Positions 61,415-64,000 of a DNA stretch of 64,000 nt are shown piece by piece. The number at the start of each line of letters is the position of its first letter. Position 1 is the stretch's first letter. Below the pieces are notes generated by a model, which worked only from the letters and a program-made list of their open reading frames with translations, made no database searches and was not told where the DNA came from. This DNA comes from Rhodococcus sp. SGAir0479 (GTDB taxonomy: Bacteria > Actinomycetota > Actinomycetes > Mycobacteriales > Mycobacteriaceae): positions 1,922,001 to 1,986,000 of the forward strand of contig NZ_CP039432.1 of NCBI RefSeq assembly GCF_005484805.1. Reading direction: 5' to 3'. A program made the position numbers and the translations under genes.

Positions 61415-62320
61415 TCACTCGCCGGGAACGCTCCCGGCGGCAACGGGGTCGGGAGGCGCCGCGCGTGCGACGCTCGGACGGTCGGGGTCGAGGCGGAGCC
61501 ACGAGTTGCTCTGTTCGTCGAAGCGGATCGAGCCGTTCGCCGCGAAGGCATCGAGCCAGCCGCGCATCGGCCACCAGCCCCATCGCCGCTCGAACACCGC
61601 GGCATTGCGCAGGATGTCGTCGAGATGCTCGATCGGCGGGTCGGACACGGGATGGTGAAGGTGGAAGGCGTCCGCTCCCCCGACCCACGACAGTCCCACT
61701 CCGGCGGCGGCTGCGCTCTGCGCGAAGTCCGTGTCCTCGCCCCCGTAACCGGTGTAGTCCTCGCAGAAACCGCCGATGCGGTGCCACACGGCGGACCGGA
61801 CCGCGAACGAGAGCGACCAGAACAGTTCGTAACGGTCGTCGGCGAGCGTGGCCCCGTCAGGAGGCGCCGGCCGGGCCGGGTGCGGGTCGGCCGGGGGCTG
61901 GGCGCGCCCGGGCTGCTCCCGGAGTGCGGTCGACGTCGCCGCATCGAGGTAGGTCACGGGTCCGCACAGCAGATCGTCGCGGTGCCGCGGCGTCATGGCG
62001 GCCGTGCGATAGCGGTCGATCATGCGTGGGTGCGGGATGCAGTCCACGTCGAGGAAGACGAGCAGCTCCGCGCCGCGGTCGAGCGCGGCGCGGGCGCCCA
62101 GGTTGCGGGCGCGCGCGAGCGGCAGACACCGCGCGGCCGCCGAGATCTCCACCGTCCGAGCGGCGTCACCGTGTTCGGCGACGATGTCGGCGATCGCACG
62201 GTCGCCCATCGACACCACGACGTGATCGTCGACCGCCGAGGTGGAGTCCCCGAGCCGACGCAGTTGGCTTCTCAGGTGGTCGTGGCGGCCGGCGACCACG
62301 GTCACGATGGCGGTCCTCAT
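61415..62320 (-). CDS. Glycosyltransferase family 2-like
   Basis: 301 aa GT-A enzyme. LVFLDVDCIPHPRMIDRYRT holds the DxD metal site; ELFWSLSFAVRSAVWHRIGG then GFCEDYTGYGGEDTDFAQSA give the ED catalytic region as in galactosyl/GlcNAc transferases; MRTAIVTVVAGRHDHLRSQL is the N-terminal strand. Start ATG at 62320 overlaps the next gene by 4 bp (ATGA). Part of a three-gene glycosyltransferase operon. Confidence 0.85.
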   Translation of the reverse strand: MRTAIVTVVAGRHDHLRSQLRRLGDSTSAVDDHVVVSMGDRAIADIVAEHGDAARTVEISAAARCLPLARARNLGARAALDRGAELLVFLDVDCIPHPRMIDRYRTAAMTPRHRDDLLCGPVTYLDAATSTALREQPGRAQPPADPHPARPAPPDGATLADDRYELFWSLSFAVRSAVWHRIGGFCEDYTGYGGEDTDFAQSAAAAGVGLSWVGGADAFHLHHPVSDPPIEHLDDILRNAAVFERRWGWWPMRGWLDAFAANGSIRFDEQSNSWLRLDPDRPSVARAAPPDPVAAGSVPGE

Positions 62321-63318
62321 GCGGCACCGGCTCCGTCCAGTACCCGTTCCACCGCGGCGGCGGCGCGGCCCGCGGCGCCGCGGGTGTTCCAGCGCGACCA
62401 GTCGCGTCCGCCTGCGGTGAGTGCACGGCCGATCAGGTCCGGCCATTCGGCGGCGGTCGGCCACGCCGTGTGCACCACCGCCAGACCGGCGGCTTCCAGG
62501 ACACCTGCGGTGGTCTCCTGTTCCGCGAACGGGCGCTGCTGCGGTACCACGATCGACGCGGTGCCGGCGGCGGCCACGTCGGCGATCGCATTCTGGCCGG
62601 CGTGCGTGACCACCACCGAGCCGGCGCACAGATCCGGCCAGGGGTCCTCCTTCCACGACGCTCCCGGCCCGCCGAGCGTGGTCCAGTCGACGCCGGGCAC
62701 GCTCGCGCGCCACCGGTCCACCTCGTGTGCGGTCAAGGACGTTCCGCCGGCACCGTTGAGCACCGTCACGCGGACCGCGCCGGAACCGGTGGGGGTCTCG
62801 GGCGCACGGCCGTCGAAGCGGCTCACACCGCCGACGTAGGTGGTCTTCGCGGCATGCCGCTCGAGCCACGGCGGGGCGTACAAGTCCCGCGGCCACGCGG
62901 CGATGATGTGGTCGGCGATGTCGTACACCAACCGGTGGGCCGCGTCGTCCCTCTCGCCGGGCATTGCCATGACGACGGTGGGCACGCCCATCAGCCGCGC
63001 GAACGTGGCGACCTCGACGGAGACGTCGACGATCATCGCCTGCGGCCGCGCGACGCGGATCCACTCGGCGACCGCGGCCATCCGCGACCGCAGGCCGGGG
63101 TCCTGCAGCGGCACCCAGTGCAGAGCGCCGCCCGCGGTGGGGTTGCGCGGATCCCGAGACGCATCGTCCCGCTCGAGGGTGACCACCGCATCGAACGGCT
63201 CGGAGTCGGCGAGTTCGAGCGAGGTGAGCGCGACGACGGGGGTGTCCAGGTGGCGCGTGATCGTACGGGCGCGGGTGAGGTGACCACGGCCGTGGTGGTG
63301 CACGTAGTAACCGATCAT
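62317..63318 (-). CDS. MurG/GT28-like glycosyltransferase
   Basis: 333 aa GT-B enzyme. IGYYVHHHGRGHLTRARTIT is the GT28/MGT N-terminal loop; VVVTHAGQNAIADVAAAGTA then SIVVPQQRPFAEQETTAG is the donor-binding H-x-G-x-N-x-x-x-E-type motif (here Q/N-A-I-A-D). Donor and acceptor unknown. ATG at 63318 overlaps the GT4 gene stop by 4 bp. Confidence 0.85.
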   Translation of the reverse strand: MIGYYVHHHGRGHLTRARTITRHLDTPVVALTSLELADSEPFDAVVTLERDDASRDPRNPTAGGALHWVPLQDPGLRSRMAAVAEWIRVARPQAMIVDVSVEVATFARLMGVPTVVMAMPGERDDAAHRLVYDIADHIIAAWPRDLYAPPWLERHAAKTTYVGGVSRFDGRAPETPTGSGAVRVTVLNGAGGTSLTAHEVDRWRASVPGVDWTTLGGPGASWKEDPWPDLCAGSVVVTHAGQNAIADVAAAGTASIVVPQQRPFAEQETTAGVLEAAGLAVVHTAWPTAAEWPDLIGRALTAGGRDWSRWNTRGAAGRAAAAVERVLDGAGAA

Positions 63319-64000
63319 GCGACCGACACCTCACGCAGCCGCCGGGCCGTGCCCTCTCGCACGGCCGACCGGTAGCAGTCCTCGTACGTGGCGACCATCG
63401 CCGTCTCCGAACAGGCCGACAACGCGCGGGCCCGCACCCGGGAGCGCGGAAGGTCGGATGCCTCGCCGATCGCGCGGGCCATGGCCGCGACGTCACCGGG
63501 GGCGACCAGACGGCCGCTGTGCTCGTCGACGATTTCCGGGATGCCGCCGCGTGCGAACGCCACGACCGGGGTGCCGCACGAGAGCGATTCGGCGACCACG
63601 AGCCCGTAGGGCTCGTCCCAGTCCGGGGTGACGAGCGAGACCGCCGACGTGCCCACGACCCGGGCGAGCGCGGCGCGCGGCAGGTGGCCGACGTAATCGA
63701 CCGCCCCGGGCCGCAGACGCGGCTCGACGTGCGTGCGGAAGTACCCGGGATCACTCACCGGGCCGGCGAGGCGGAGCGGGGTGCCGGCTCGCTCGGCCGC
63801 CTCGATGGCGAGATGGGTGCCCTTCTCCTCGGTGATCCGGCCGAACCAGACGGCGCCCTCGCCGCCGGGCCCGAGGGGCCACGCGTCGGTGTCCACGCCG
63901 TTGGGGACGACCCGGATGGGGCGGCCGACGACGCCCTCCCACGCGGCCGCGGTATGTCCGCTCACCGCAACGAAATCCACGCCCGCACCACCGGTGAGCG
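63315..64000 (-). CDS. Glycosyltransferase family 4, C-terminal part (5' end outside window)
   Basis: At least 227 codons are in the window; the frame stays open to the right edge, so the N-terminus is missing. VRVVPNGVDTDAWPLGPGGE, AVWFGRITEEKGTHLAIEAA, and PYGLVVAESLSCGTPVVAFA with RGGIPEIVDEHSGRLV are GT4 (GT-B) landmarks, the E-x7-E motif included. It is the first gene visible of the coupled trio. Acceptor unknown. Confidence 0.87.
   Translation of the reverse strand, partial: LTGGAGVDFVAVSGHTAAAWEGVVGRPIRVVPNGVDTDAWPLGPGGEGAVWFGRITEEKGTHLAIEAAERAGTPLRLAGPVSDPGYFRTHVEPRLRPGAVDYVGHLPRAALARVVGTSAVSLVTPDWDEPYGLVVAESLSCGTPVVAFARGGIPEIVDEHSGRLVAPGDVAAMARAIGEASDLPRSRVRARALSACSETAMVATYEDCYRSAVREGTARRLREVSVA

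Noticed and set aside
58845-63375. Plus-strand open frames of 694 and 698 codons opposite katE and the glycosyltransferases
   Set aside because: Antisense shadows with biased composition; the minus-strand genes have complete catalytic motifs.

Overview
The window is high-GC, densely packed DNA from an actinobacterium, most likely a Rhodococcus or close mycolic-acid relative. This is inferred from the usfX/rsbW-sigF pair, a histidine operon with an inositol-monophosphatase gene between hisA and hisF, an F420-type luciferase-like oxidoreductase, a mycothiol-type maleylpyruvate-isomerase-family protein, a class I cholesterol oxidase, and frequent GTG starts with 4-bp stop/start overlaps. I see no tRNA, rRNA, CRISPR array, prophage or intact insertion sequence. 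Product names come from recognising motifs and family layout by eye; no database search was run.

Layout. 0-1.2 kb: tail of a HAD phosphatase and a GT9 heptosyltransferase-like gene. 1.2-3.3 kb: anti-sigma factor, sigma-F and a STAS protein. 3.3-25.7 kb: a stress region with CinA-like amidase, two zinc alcohol dehydrogenases, CsbD-like protein, Mn-catalase, hemerythrin, cytochrome P450, two Rho_N-type DNA-binding proteins, FAD/Rieske oxidoreductase, amino-acid decarboxylase and several tiny acidic proteins. Set within it is a cyanate-detoxification cluster (cynR, carbonic anhydrase, cynS, plus a deaminase). 25.7-36.5 kb: accessory genes, including an unrecognised repeat-rich protein, MFS/HxlR and hydrolase/MarR pairs each with a clear palindrome between them, a ComB-like phosphatase, a MazG-like protein, small membrane proteins and a cold-shock protein. 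36.6-44.5 kb: amino-acid permease, an atypical MurE-like ligase, SRAP protein, GAF-ANTAR regulator and a TetR/MFS pair. 44.5-52.5 kb: histidine operon hisDCB-(membrane protein-MFS)-hisH-(membrane protein)-hisA-impA-hisF-hisI on the minus strand. 52.7-56.3 kb: secreted cholesterol oxidase and secreted GH1 glycosidase, then a LysE exporter. 56.3-61.4 kb: second oxidative/iron-linked block (iron-permease-like protein, haem-oxygenase-fold enzyme, CDGSH iron-sulfur protein, catalase-fold-like protein, large KatE catalase). 61.4-64 kb: three translationally coupled glycosyltransferases, the last cut by the window edge.

The main connecting pattern is regulatory. Fourteen intergenic sites resemble the mycobacterial sigma-F promoter (GTTT, 15-16 bp, GGGTAT-like), correctly oriented in front of genes or operons for catalase, hemerythrin, P450, alcohol dehydrogenase, CsbD, the small acidic proteins, the iron-permease-like gene and the catalase-fold operon. 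One lies in front of the anti-sigma/sigma-F pair itself. I infer that much of 1-24 kb and 56-59 kb is a clustered general-stress regulon beside its own sigma factor.
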